Notes: a model not told the origin generated them from the sequence alone. Shown: positions 7,717 through 16,157, numbered from the stretch's first letter. The stretch is 34,155 bases of DNA from Alphaproteobacteria bacterium 65-37 (GCA_001897995.1 MKRV01000063.1:1-34155), one strand, 5' to 3'. Numbers and translations are program-made.

Positions 7717-7740
7717 CGCCCGCCTTGCCGCCCTTTGCCG

Positions 7741-10245
7741 TCAGCGCAACCCGTAACGGGCGAATTCGCTGGCGATGTTGGGCTGGATGCCGGCGGCGGC
7801 CGACATGTCGTTGGCGCCGGCCGGCCCCTCCTCCTTCCGCGACCGCGCGAAGCCGCGACCATAGAGGGCGCGGGCGCGATTGGGGTCGATCTTGAGCGAG
7901 GCGTCGTACTCGGCGATCGCCCTCTCGTATTGCTTTCGCTTGAGGTAGATCAGCCCGAGATTGTCGCGGGTATAGGGATCGTTGGGCTGCAGCTTCAGGG
8001 CCTCGTTGCAGTCGGCAATCGCGCTGTCGAGATCCTGGCCGGCGACCGCCCGCGTGAGGCAGCGATTGTTGAGCGCCGGCACCATCTTCGGGTCGAGCTT
8101 CAGGGCCTCGTCGTAGTCGACGATCGCCTTGGCGTAGTCGCCCTTGCTGAAATAGGCGATGCCGCGGCTCAGGAACTGGTTGGGATCCTTGGGCCGCAGC
8201 CGGATCGCCTGGTTGAGATCGTCGATCGCGGCGGTGAAGTCCCCGAGATTGTTGTAGAGCGCCGCGCGGCTGGCATAGATGCGCGGATTGTTGCTGTCGG
8301 TGCGGAGCGCCTCGCTGTAGTCGTCGATCGCGCGGGTGGTGTCGCCGCGCAGGGCCAGGACCTGGGCGCGGTAGAGCAGCGCCGTGGGGTTGCCGGGCGA
8401 CAGCTTCAACGCGGCATCGATGTCTTCCAGGGCGCGCGGGAAGTTCTTCTTCAGGCCATAGGCGAAGCCGCGCTGGATCAGCCCGTTGATGTCGTCGGGG
8501 CTGAGCTTGAGCGCCTGATCGAAATCGGCGATGGCGTCGTCGTAGCGGCTCTTGAACAGCAGCGCCATGCCGCGGTTGATGTAGGTCAGCGGCTCCTTGG
8601 GGTCGAGCTTGATCGCCTCCGAATAGTCGGAGATCGCATTGTCGTAGTCGTCGACGCGGTGGTAGGCAGCGCCGCGCTCGAAGTAGACGTAGGCCACGCC
8701 GGGCGACAGCTTGATGGCGCGATCGAGATCGGCCTTGGCCTGCTTCTCGCGGTCGAGCTTGAGATAGGCGGCGCCGCGGCCGAGATAGGCACGCGGATCC
8801 TTCTCGTTGATCTGCAGGGCCGCCTCGAAATCCTTTACGGCCGCGTCGTAGTCCTGCTTGTCGATCATCGCCATGCCGCGCTGGTAGTAGGCGTTGGCGA
8901 CCTGATCGGCCGTCTGCGCCACCTCGGGATCCGGCGCCACGCCGGTCCGGCGCGCCATCTGCAGGAGATTGGAGGTCTGCAGGCCAAGGCGGATGGCTTC
9001 GCTGAAGTCGGCGATGGCCCGTTCGGGATCGTTCTTCTGGCGCCAGGTGACGCCGCGATTGATCAGGGCGTTGACTTCCTTGGGGTTGAGCTTCAGCGCT
9101 TCGTCGAAGTCGGCGATCGCGTCGTCGAACCTGCCCTTCTTGGTGTAGTAGACGATCCCGCGATTGACCAGCGGGCTGGGGTCCCTGGGCGTCAGCTGAT
9201 GGGCGATCGTGTAGTCTTCGAGCGCGTGGTCGGCGTCGCCGATGCGATGGTAGGCGATGCCGCGTTGCGCGTGGGCGAAGGCCTGGCCCGGCGACAGCTT
9301 GATGCCGGCGCTGAAGTCGGCGATCGCGGCGTGGACGTCGTTCTTGTACATGTGGGACGCCCCGCGACCGACATAGGGCGCGGCGTCCTGCGGATTGAGG
9401 CGGATGGATTCGGTGAAATCCGCGATCGCCTTGGTGTAGTCGGTCTTGTCGTACCAGGCGAGGCCGCGCTGGAAATAGACGAAGGCGCCCTGCAGGGCGA
9501 TGCGCCTCTTCTTGTCGTCGACCGTCGGCGCGAGCTGGCTGGTCGTCGAGTCCGGCACCAGCTTGACCTGGACCGGTTCGATCTTCTCGGGCAGCAGCTT
9601 GATCGCCGTCGTGAAGTCCTGGATCGCCCTGTCGAGCTCGCCCTTGCGGCGATAGACGATGCCGCGATTGATGTAGGCCGTGATCTCGCGCGGATCGAGC
9701 TTGAGCGCGGCGTTGAAGTCGGCGATCGCACCCTCGTTGTTGTCCTTCTTGGTGTAGAGCACGATGCCGCGATTGATCAGCGGCAAGGTCTCCTTCGGCG
9801 CCAGCCGCATGGCGTCGCTGTAGTCGAGGATGGCGCGGTCGGCCTCGCCGATCGTCTGATGGACGATGCCGCGCTGGATATAGAGCTGCGCGTTGAGCGG
9901 CGAGGCAACGATGGCATCGTTGAAGATCTTGATCGCCTGGCGATAGTCCGCCTTGGAGCGCTTGTCGCTGTCGGGGCCGTTTTCCGACAGGCCGCGATTG
10001 AGATAGGCCAGCGCCAGGGCGCCGCCGTTCAGGGTCCCTTTGGCAATGGCGTCACTGCAGGCATTGACCTTTTCGGCGGCATCGGCACCCGTCAGGCCGT
10101 AGCAGACGTCGGTCGCCGACGGCTTTTCCGCCACGGCTGCCGGTTGCGGCGGCTTCTGCTGCGCCATCGTCGGTACAGCACCGAAAACAAGACCGGCGGC
10201 GCAGGTAACCACCCCCCGCGCCGTCCGATGCGCAAAACCCCACAT
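7741..10245 (-). CDS. Exported protein with about 20 tetratricopeptide repeats
   Basis: This 834-residue protein begins with a signal peptide (RGVVTCAAGLVFGAVPTMA, cleavage before QQ). A short Cys-containing segment (DVCYGLTG, NACSDAI) follows. After it I count about 20 TPR-like units of 34 residues to the end, most with the pattern NRGIVYxxKGExDxAIxDFxxAIKLxP. Two linkers interrupt the array, after unit 4 and after unit 9. TPR arrays form superhelical protein-binding scaffolds, and the signal peptide places this one in the periplasm or outside. No enzymatic domain is visible. I chose the ATG at 10245, where the signal peptide starts and GAGGA lies upstream, over an in-frame start at 10473. 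It diverges from the Bug-family receptor across 187 bp. Confidence 0.9.
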   Translation of the reverse strand: MWGFAHRTARGVVTCAAGLVFGAVPTMAQQKPPQPAAVAEKPSATDVCYGLTGADAAEKVNACSDAIAKGTLNGGALALAYLNRGLSENGPDSDKRSKADYRQAIKIFNDAIVASPLNAQLYIQRGIVHQTIGEADRAILDYSDAMRLAPKETLPLINRGIVLYTKKDNNEGAIADFNAALKLDPREITAYINRGIVYRRKGELDRAIQDFTTAIKLLPEKIEPVQVKLVPDSTTSQLAPTVDDKKRRIALQGAFVYFQRGLAWYDKTDYTKAIADFTESIRLNPQDAAPYVGRGASHMYKNDVHAAIADFSAGIKLSPGQAFAHAQRGIAYHRIGDADHALEDYTIAHQLTPRDPSPLVNRGIVYYTKKGRFDDAIADFDEALKLNPKEVNALINRGVTWRQKNDPERAIADFSEAIRLGLQTSNLLQMARRTGVAPDPEVAQTADQVANAYYQRGMAMIDKQDYDAAVKDFEAALQINEKDPRAYLGRGAAYLKLDREKQAKADLDRAIKLSPGVAYVYFERGAAYHRVDDYDNAISDYSEAIKLDPKEPLTYINRGMALLFKSRYDDAIADFDQALKLSPDDINGLIQRGFAYGLKKNFPRALEDIDAALKLSPGNPTALLYRAQVLALRGDTTRAIDDYSEALRTDSNNPRIYASRAALYNNLGDFTAAIDDLNQAIRLRPKDPNQFLSRGIAYFSKGDYAKAIVDYDEALKLDPKMVPALNNRCLTRAVAGQDLDSAIADCNEALKLQPNDPYTRDNLGLIYLKRKQYERAIAEYDASLKIDPNRARALYGRGFARSRKEEGPAGANDMSAAAGIQPNIASEFARYGLR

Positions 10246-10432
10246 GATCCATCCTCGGCCAACCGCGACGCTCCCACAGCTCCGCAGTCGATAGGCGAAA
10301 ATCCCAATGCAACAACTTTTCGGCCATTTGAAGGAAAGTGGCAAGTCGCGGCGGCGGAAAACAAACTGCAGTCGACGTCGATACGTTGGTTTGGCAGGCT
10401 CCCGCAGCTCGATGAGCAGGGAGGAAAACAAA

Positions 10433-11437
10433 ATGACAAAGGCAAGGAGCGCCCTCAGGCGCCGGATGTTCATGGGAGGTATTGCGGGCGGTGCGGCCGC
10501 CGCCGCGATCGGCGCGCCGGCGATCGTGGCCGCTCAAGGGACCTATCCCAACAAGGCGGTGCGCTACATCAATCCCTTTCCCGCCGGCGGCGCCACGGAC
10601 ACGCTGTCCCGCCTGTTCTGCGGCAAGATGTCGGAACTGAGCGGCCAGCAGTGGGTCGTCGAGAACAAGGGCGGCTCGGGCGGCAATGTCGGCATGGAAG
10701 CGCTGATGCAGTCGCCGCCCGACGGCTACACGCTGGGTCTGGGCGGCATCGCCAGCCACGCGATCTCGCCGACGCTCTACGCCAAGCTACCGTTCAATCC
10801 CCGCACCGACTTCACCTTCGTGTCGAAGATCTGGCAGCTCCCCAACATGCTGGTGGTCAATCTCGACATTCCGGCCAAGACGGTGGCGGAGCTGATCGCC
10901 TTCCTGAAGAAGAACCCCGGAAAATACTCCTACGGTTCGGCCGGTCCCGGCACGACGCTGCATCTGTCGGGCGAACTCTTCAAGATCATGGCCGGGGTCG
11001 ACATGCTCCACGTGCCGTACCGGGGCGCAGCACCGGCGATGCAGGACCTCCTGGCCGGCCAGATCCACATGATCTTCGACAATATTCCCGGCGCCCTCGC
11101 CCAGTCCCGGCCGGGCAAGGTCCGGCCGCTCGGCGTCACCTCGAAGGAGCGCACGTCGGTCGTTCCCGATGTGCCGGCGATCGCCGAAACCTTGCCGGGT
11201 TTCGACATCAATTCGTGGACGACCCTCACCGGGCCGGCCAAGTTGCCGCCCGAGGTCATTGCCCGCCTCTCCCAACTCGCCAAGCAGGCGCTGCAGAGCG
11301 AAGACCTCAAGGCCAAGTTCCTCGACCTCGCGGCGACCGCGGTCTGGTCTTCTCCGGAAGAGACCCTGGCCTACCGCGACTCCGAGGAAGCGCGGCTGGC
11401 GCCGATCATCAAGGCGTCGGGCGCGCGCGTGGACTAA
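10433..11437 (+). CDS. Bug/TctC family tripartite tricarboxylate transporter receptor with Tat-like signal
   Basis: This 334-residue periplasmic solute-binding protein is of the Bug family, which captures carboxylates or related small molecules. The N-terminus RRRMFMGGIAGGAAAAAIGA reads as a twin-arginine signal, with cleavage probably after the following ApaIVAA. The mature part starts TYPNKAVRYINPFPAGGATD, the usual family opening. PPDGYTLGLGG, HVPYRGAAPAMQDLLAGQI and IFDNIPGAL are also typical. The ATG at 10433 follows GGGAGGAA. No TctA/TctB membrane subunits are nearby, as is common for Bug receptors. Its stop codon overlaps that of the convergent methyltransferase gene. The ligand cannot be inferred. 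Confidence 0.92.
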   Translation: MTKARSALRRRMFMGGIAGGAAAAAIGAPAIVAAQGTYPNKAVRYINPFPAGGATDTLSRLFCGKMSELSGQQWVVENKGGSGGNVGMEALMQSPPDGYTLGLGGIASHAISPTLYAKLPFNPRTDFTFVSKIWQLPNMLVVNLDIPAKTVAELIAFLKKNPGKYSYGSAGPGTTLHLSGELFKIMAGVDMLHVPYRGAAPAMQDLLAGQIHMIFDNIPGALAQSRPGKVRPLGVTSKERTSVVPDVPAIAETLPGFDINSWTTLTGPAKLPPEVIARLSQLAKQALQSEDLKAKFLDLAATAVWSSPEETLAYRDSEEARLAPIIKASGARVD

Positions 11438-13050
11438 GCCTTCGCGCCTGTTTCCGAGGGCAGGAGAACCGCCTGCCCTTCGAGCTGCCGCAGGACGCGG
11501 CCCAAGTGATCGGCGATGCAGGCCTCGATCTCTGCGTCGTCGGTCACGCGCTGGCCTTCGCGCACGAAGCCGATCGTCTCGCTCTTCACCGCCTGGTTGA
11601 GCGAGGCCGCCAGGGCGGCCGCGTCGTTGGTGCCGTCGAGCAAAGGCAGGAGATGCCGAGCGACGACATCGAGCTCGACGGGCTCGTGCCGCAAGTTGAC
11701 GGTCGATGTGCCGTGCACGGCATCGCTGCGGGCCACCTCCAGGGCGACCGGCCGCTCCACCGAGCGCCTGCCGGCTTCGATCGGTCTCGTCGAGGCGGTG
11801 AGAAGGCCGATCATCAAAGCGGTCTGCAGGCTCTTCAGGATCTCGGCCTGGTCGGCCGGCGTCAGCGGCCTTCCTGCGGCTTTCAGCTGATCGAGCAGCT
11901 GCGGGTAGCTCGAGCTGCCGGGCTGGCTGGCCTGGATGAGCTGGAAGGCGCGACGGACGTTGTCGATACGCGTCTTGAAGGTCGTGCCGATCGCGTCCTT
12001 GAACATATGAGGGAAGTTGGGATCGTCGGTCGGCACGGCAGCGAAGCTGCTGAGGAAATGCAGGGACGCCAGCCGGTCCGGGCTCACGTTGCGCGATATG
12101 GCCGGAAGACGGGCCGCCGGGACAAGCAGCGTCTGCCGGAAGGTGCGGCCGGAGAACACATCGATGTACTGCTCGGCGGCGACGACATCGTTGCCTCCGA
12201 GCGTGCGGATCGTCTGGGCCACGGCACCGTAGTTTTCGGGCAGCATGGAGCGCAGTTCGCATTCGCCGAGGAAGACCAGACCATTGCGGTTGGCCGCCTT
12301 CATGAAGTCCTTGAACGTGCAGGGCGCGTTGTCGATCTCCAGAAACTCGTGGAAGACGTAGGACGCACCCATCGATCCCAGCCAGGACGCGACCTCGCGG
12401 ATCGCCTCGCCGTAGGGAGACTTCGGCGCATTGGCGTTGAGAAAGTCGATGAAGGCACGGGCTTGGCTGAGACGCTGCGCCGGATCGGCGATATCGGCGA
12501 CATGGGCAAGCATGGCATCGCGCACCACCTGTCGGGGCCGCCAGCCCGGCAGGACGTTGTAGCTGACATAGGCGATGCCGTCGGGCGACAGGGTCGAGGC
12601 GCAAAGGCCCAGGATGGCGTCGCGAACCGGATCGGACACCCAGGAATAGACACCGTGGCAGATGATGTAGTCGTAGCCTCGATCGGATTTCTCAAAGCTC
12701 GTGACGTCCTGATGGCGGAATTCGATGTTCGCCAGGCCGAGCCGCTTCGCCCGGGCACGGGCCTGGTCGATCTGCTTGCTCGACAGGTCGATGCCTAGGA
12801 AGCGCGCCTTCGGATAGGCCGCGGCCATGGGAATAAGGTTGCCGCCGGCCGCGCAGCCGATCTCCAGAACGCTCGCGGTTTCGACGTCCCGCGGCGTCAG
12901 CCCGAGGAGGCTCGCGGTGGCGGCGATCCGACAGGGATGGGACTGGGCATAGGGGTACGAGGCATACGGGACTTCGTCGTAGCTCGTCCTGACCTTGGCC
13001 TGCGCGACGCTGAACTCGGATGCTTCGGCGGACTCCGTCATCATCTCCAT
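11434..13050 (-). CDS. Class I SAM-dependent methyltransferase with methyltransferase regulatory domain
   Basis: This 538-residue two-part protein starts with a Rossmann-fold methyltransferase. Motif I is VLEIGCAAGGNLIPMA, followed by FLGIDLSSKQIDQA (acidic residue for the SAM ribose), FRHQDV, and YDYIICHGVYSWV as motif II. From about residue 200 on (ASYVFHEFLEIDNAPCTFKD) it matches the predicted methyltransferase regulatory domain, which may tune activity. A C-terminal region contains VARHLLPLLDGTNDAAALAA, a winged-helix-like segment seen in these proteins. The substrate is unknown. Several Met codons cluster at 13041-13050; I use the first, and an in-frame start at 13113 is possible but lacks a ribosome site. 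The gene diverges from the ThDP enzyme gene across 147 bp. Confidence 0.87.
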   Translation of the reverse strand: MEMMTESAEASEFSVAQAKVRTSYDEVPYASYPYAQSHPCRIAATASLLGLTPRDVETASVLEIGCAAGGNLIPMAAAYPKARFLGIDLSSKQIDQARARAKRLGLANIEFRHQDVTSFEKSDRGYDYIICHGVYSWVSDPVRDAILGLCASTLSPDGIAYVSYNVLPGWRPRQVVRDAMLAHVADIADPAQRLSQARAFIDFLNANAPKSPYGEAIREVASWLGSMGASYVFHEFLEIDNAPCTFKDFMKAANRNGLVFLGECELRSMLPENYGAVAQTIRTLGGNDVVAAEQYIDVFSGRTFRQTLLVPAARLPAISRNVSPDRLASLHFLSSFAAVPTDDPNFPHMFKDAIGTTFKTRIDNVRRAFQLIQASQPGSSSYPQLLDQLKAAGRPLTPADQAEILKSLQTALMIGLLTASTRPIEAGRRSVERPVALEVARSDAVHGTSTVNLRHEPVELDVVARHLLPLLDGTNDAAALAASLNQAVKSETIGFVREGQRVTDDAEIEACIADHLGRVLRQLEGQAVLLPSETGAKA

Positions 13051-13197
13051 ACCCCTGCAGTCGGCGGCCGTTGCCGGCACGTTATCAAAAAATTCTCCTG
13101 CCGACGGGATCATTTCTCATGAGGCTGCCGCGGAGGTAGCCTTCGAGAGGAGCGACCGGCATGGTTGCACCAACCATTCATAAAGGGCGCTTCGTTC

Positions 13198-14826
13198 ATG
13201 AAGACACTTTCGACAGCTCAAGCCACCGTCGCGATGCTGGAGGTGAATGGCATCGATACGCTCTTCTGCCTGCCCGGCGTCCAGAACGACGCCTTCTTCG
13301 ATGCTCTTTATGATCGCACCAATGCCATCCGGCCGATCCACGCCCGGCACGAGCAGGCCTGTGCCTACATGGCGCTGGGCTATGCCATGGCGGCGGGGCG
13401 CCCCTCGGCCTATGTCGTGGTCCCCGGCCCCGGCTTCCTCAACACCACGGCCGCACTTTCGACGGCCTATGCCGTCAATGCACCCGTGCTGGCGCTGACC
13501 GGGCAGATCCAGCAATCGATGATCGGGCGCAATGTCGGCCTGCTGCACGAACTGCCGGATCAGCTCGCCATCATGCGGGGCCTCACCAAATGGGCCGACC
13601 GCATCCCCTCGCCGGCCGCCGCGCCTGGACTGGTCAACGAAGCCTTCCGGCGCCTGCTCTCCGGCCGGCAGCGCCCCGTCGCCCTCGAATGTGCCCTGGA
13701 TACCTGGGCGCGACGGGCTCCCGTCGACTTGATCGCGACGCCGGCCAAGGCCGACCCCTGCCCGGTCGACGACGAAGCCGTCGAACGGGCGGCCAAGCTG
13801 CTGGGCAGTGCCGAACGGCCGATGATCGTCGTGGGCGGTGGCGCCCAGGGTGCCGGCGAGCACGTCGCACGGATCGCCGAGATGCTCGACGCGCCGGTGA
13901 TGACCGGCCGCATGGGCCAGGGCGTGATCGACGGCCGGCATCGGCTCTCGGTCACCGCCCCGGCGGGCTATCGCTTCTGGGGCGAGGCCGACGTGGTGCT
14001 GGCGGTCGGCACGCGGCTGCAGCCGCAGCAGCAGAACTGGGGCCTCGACGACACGCTCAAGATCATCCGCATCGATGTCGACAGCGAGGAACTCGACCGC
14101 CAGCGCAAGCCCGAGATCGGCATCGTGGGCGACGCGACGGTCACGTTGCGCGCGCTGGCCGATCGCCTGGCCGGGCACAACAGGAAGCGCAACGGCCGGG
14201 CCGACCACGTCGCCGAAACGAAGGCATCGGCCAACAAGCTGGTGCGGGAGACACTGGCGCCCCAGGTGGCCTACCTCGAAGCCCTGCGCAAGGCGCTGCC
14301 GGAAGACGGCATCCTGGTCGATGAGCTGACTCAGATGGGCTATGCGGCGCGCTTCGCCTACCCGACCTACAAGTCGCGGACGTTCCTCTCGCCGGGCTAC
14401 CAAGGAACCTTGGGCTGGGGTTACGCGACGTCGCTTGGCGCCAAGGTCGCCAAGCCGGACACGCCGGTCGTGTCGATCAGCGGCGATGGCGGCTTCCTGT
14501 TCACCGCCATGGAAATGGCGACGGCGGCCCAGCACGGCATCGGCGTGGTCGCCGTGGTCTTCAGCGATGGCGCCTACGGCAACGTGCGGCGCATCCAGCA
14601 ACAGTCGTTCAAGAACCGCACCATCGCGTCGGACCGGCGCAATCCTGACTTCGTGAAACTCGGCGAGAGCTTCGGTCTCGACGCGGTACGGGTGTCTTCG
14701 CCCGAGGAGCTGGGCACCGCGGTTGCGCGGGGCATCGCCAAAGGCGGACCGATGCTGATCGACTGCCCGGTCGGCGAGCTGCCCGATCCCTGGAAGCTGG
14801 TGACGTTGCCGCGCAACCGCCGGTGA
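13198..14826 (+). CDS. Thiamine-diphosphate-dependent enzyme, acetolactate synthase-like
   Basis: This 542-residue protein has the three-domain POX/AHAS layout. The N-terminal Pyr domain carries the catalytic glutamate at E52 (ARHEQACAYMALGYAMA), followed by VVVPGPGFLNTTAALSTAY. The central domain includes RPMIVVGGGAQGAGEHVARI. The C-terminal PP domain has the ThDP/Mg motif beginning SISGDGGFLFTAMEMA near residue 428 and ending at VVFSDGAYGNVRR. Members cleave or join 2-oxoacids; the exact reaction (acetolactate synthase, oxalyl-CoA or benzoylformate decarboxylase, sulfoacetaldehyde chemistry) cannot be assigned. No regulatory small subunit adjoins, arguing against the biosynthetic IlvBN enzyme. 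I use the ATG at 13198; an in-frame start at 13165 would add 11 residues. Confidence 0.88.
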   Translation: MKTLSTAQATVAMLEVNGIDTLFCLPGVQNDAFFDALYDRTNAIRPIHARHEQACAYMALGYAMAAGRPSAYVVVPGPGFLNTTAALSTAYAVNAPVLALTGQIQQSMIGRNVGLLHELPDQLAIMRGLTKWADRIPSPAAAPGLVNEAFRRLLSGRQRPVALECALDTWARRAPVDLIATPAKADPCPVDDEAVERAAKLLGSAERPMIVVGGGAQGAGEHVARIAEMLDAPVMTGRMGQGVIDGRHRLSVTAPAGYRFWGEADVVLAVGTRLQPQQQNWGLDDTLKIIRIDVDSEELDRQRKPEIGIVGDATVTLRALADRLAGHNRKRNGRADHVAETKASANKLVRETLAPQVAYLEALRKALPEDGILVDELTQMGYAARFAYPTYKSRTFLSPGYQGTLGWGYATSLGAKVAKPDTPVVSISGDGGFLFTAMEMATAAQHGIGVVAVVFSDGAYGNVRRIQQQSFKNRTIASDRRNPDFVKLGESFGLDAVRVSSPEELGTAVARGIAKGGPMLIDCPVGELPDPWKLVTLPRNRR

Positions 14827-14849
14827 GGCGCCTCGTCGACGCGCCTGTA

Positions 14850-14874
14850 GCGGCTTCCACTCAAGTGGAACCGC
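14850..14874. repeat. Short hairpin after the ThDP enzyme gene
   Basis: GCGGCTTCCACT and AGTGGAACCGC form an 11-bp stem with one bulged C and a 2-base loop, 24 bp after the ThDP enzyme stop. There is no T-run after it, so it is a weak terminator candidate at best. It may instead be part of a short palindromic repeat. Confidence 0.45.
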
Positions 14875-14899
14875 GTTGTCACGGGCATCTACGCCTTCG

Positions 14900-14939
14900 G
14901 CATTTTCCGTCCCGGTGAGTCCCGCCGAACGGAAAATGC
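14900..14939. repeat. Perfect 11-bp inverted repeat
   Basis: GCATTTTCCGT (14900-14910) and ACGGAAAATGC (14929-14939) are perfect inverted copies around an 18-bp GC-rich spacer. The repeat lies between the ThDP enzyme gene and the IS5-type transposase remnant. It could be a terminator-like hairpin or an end of a decayed mobile element. Confidence 0.5.
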
Positions 14940-14953
14940 TCTGGGGTCGAGAC

Positions 14954-15031
14954 TTATTGATTGATCCAGAAAATTACGGATGCGGCGATGCGGATCGCTG
15001 ACACGTAGCTGCGGGCGCAGCGGTCATATCC
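14954..15031 (-). pseudogene. IS5-family transposase remnant (last 25 codons)
   Basis: Reading the minus strand from 15031 gives GYDRCARSYVSAIRIAASVI followed by FWINQ and a stop codon at 14954-14956. This strongly resembles the extreme C-terminus of IS5-type transposases, which end in patterns such as RYDKCA, then a helix, then AASVIFWL. Upstream (above 15031) the frame soon meets a stop and shows no further transposase similarity, so only the tail survives. It marks an old insertion or deletion event next to the DUF1801 gene. Identification is by pattern memory, not a search. Confidence 0.6.
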
Positions 15032-15102
15032 AGTTGGAATAGGTCGAGAGCTTTGACACCCCATTCGTTGCCTCTGATCAGACTAAAAGACATACTTTCA
15101 GC

Positions 15103-15459
15103 GTGACGACGAAGCATGACCATGACGCCTATATAGCGGCTGCACCCGAGCAGTTTCGCGCCATGTTGGGCCGACTGCGCGCGCAGCTATCGCGGGCGCT
15201 GCCAGACGCCGAAGAAGTCATCAAGTACGACATGCCCGGATTTCAGATCAAAGAAACGATCATCGCGGGCTATGCCGCCTTCAGTAAACAATGTGGACTA
15301 TATGTAGATCCGAGTGCGATTGCTGCCCATGCTGACGAGATCGCGTCTTTGAAACTCAAGGCAACCAAGACTGGGATTACGTTCTCAGTGAGCAAGCCCA
15401 TCACCGATGAACTGGTTGAGAAACTGGCGATAAGTTCGCGCAGAGGAAAGGGACTTTAG
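15103..15459 (+). CDS. DUF1801 (YdhG-like) family protein
   Basis: This 118-residue small protein has the DUF1801/YdhG fold, related to the Fra/YdhG iron-chaperone-like group; its function is not established. Recognisable parts are HDAYIAAAPEQFRAMLGRLR at the start, the ALPDAEEVIKYDMPGFQI core, and a C-terminal ITDELVEKLAISSRRGK. A GTG start at 15103 is used because no ATG lies in a suitable place, and no clear ribosome-binding site is visible. Codon use is less GC-biased than in its neighbours (ATA, TTT, CTA, ACT codons), and the gene sits beside a transposase remnant, which suggests acquisition by transfer. It stands alone, not in an operon. Confidence 0.8.
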   Translation: MTTKHDHDAYIAAAPEQFRAMLGRLRAQLSRALPDAEEVIKYDMPGFQIKETIIAGYAAFSKQCGLYVDPSAIAAHADEIASLKLKATKTGITFSVSKPITDELVEKLAISSRRGKGL

Positions 15460-15492
15460 CGGCTGCGCCATTCGATGCCATCGGACTTACAA

Positions 15493-15600
15493 TCACCATA
15501 TGATGGCGGCGGCAAGATCGTCGAGAAGCACATCGGCCGCACGGCTCAGCGCACGAACCGTTTGTAAAGCGTCTTCCTCGGCCTGAGCCGGATGGACAAC
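15493..15600 (-). pseudogene. Start-less coding remnant of unknown origin
   Basis: Between a TAG (15601-15603) and a TGA (15493-15495) the minus strand reads PAQAEEDALQTVRALSRAAD and continues VLLDDLAAAIIW. It is an amphipathic, protein-like helix with no ATG, GTG or TTG start. It looks like the 3' end of a truncated gene. The family is not recognised. With the transposase remnant and the DUF1801 gene it forms a small patch of debris. Confidence 0.3.
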
Positions 15601-15617
15601 CTATTGAACGCTCACAT

Positions 15618-16157
15618 CTAGTCGACGCGCCCCTTGCTCAGGATGGCCGCCATCAGCCGTTCGGCATGGGCCTGGTCGGCGATGCGCTTGGAGGTGAAGC
15701 GCTGGTCGCCGGCCGGCGCGATGCCCAGCAGGTGGCCGGCCAGGCAGGACGGCGGCGGCGGCGGGTCGGTCATCTCTTCCGGCATCTCCACTTCCGCCAT
15801 CGCGAAATAGGTCGAGCCGTCGTCGCGGCGGAAGAAATCGATGTCCCAGTGGTAGACGCCCTCGGTCCACGAGTATCGGACCTTCTGCAGGCTCTCGATC
15901 CGCTGGGTCCACAGACGGTCGAAATCGGCGGCACTGAGGCCGGTCTCGATTTCGACCACCTGGCCATCGATCGTGCGCTTGTACGTGAAGACATGCTCGA
16001 CCTTGCCGTCCGTCTCGATCGACCGGATGCGCAGCCCGGGGGCATCGAGATAGGCCTGCCTCAGGAAATTGCGGGAAACACCGGGGTGCGTGGCCAACAG
16101 ACCTTCGAGCTTGCCATCGTCCTTGAGGACAAATTTGCGCTCGTTTTCGATCGGCAT
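15618..16157 (-). CDS. CYTH domain protein
   Basis: This 179-residue protein of the CYTH superfamily (class IV adenylate cyclase / inorganic triphosphatase / thiamine triphosphatase) has a triphosphate tunnel fold. The defining ExExK motif appears at the N-terminus as IENERKF. It is followed by alternating acidic and basic strands: YLDAPGLRIRSIETDGK, HVFTYKRTIDGQVVEIET, YHWDIDFFRRDDG and FAMAEVEMPEEM. The substrate is probably a triphosphate compound, but which one is unknown. The ATG at 16157 places ExExK at its usual position; an in-frame start at 16352 would run into the neighbouring gene. Only 15 bp separate it from the divergent aldolase-like gene. Confidence 0.88.
   Translation of the reverse strand: MPIENERKFVLKDDGKLEGLLATHPGVSRNFLRQAYLDAPGLRIRSIETDGKVEHVFTYKRTIDGQVVEIETGLSAADFDRLWTQRIESLQKVRYSWTEGVYHWDIDFFRRDDGSTYFAMAEVEMPEEMTDPPPPPSCLAGHLLGIAPAGDQRFTSKRIADQAHAERLMAAILSKGRVD

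Noticed and set aside
7800..10000. DNA-level periodic repeats resembling a repeat array
   Set aside because: The period is about 102 bp and in frame with degenerate TPR codons; there are no conserved direct repeats with unique spacers, so this is not a CRISPR.
7735..12798. A plus-strand reading frame of 1687 codons
   Set aside because: It runs antisense through the TPR gene and then out of frame through the Bug receptor and methyltransferase genes. Its translation is low-complexity and matches no family; it is a product of high GC content.
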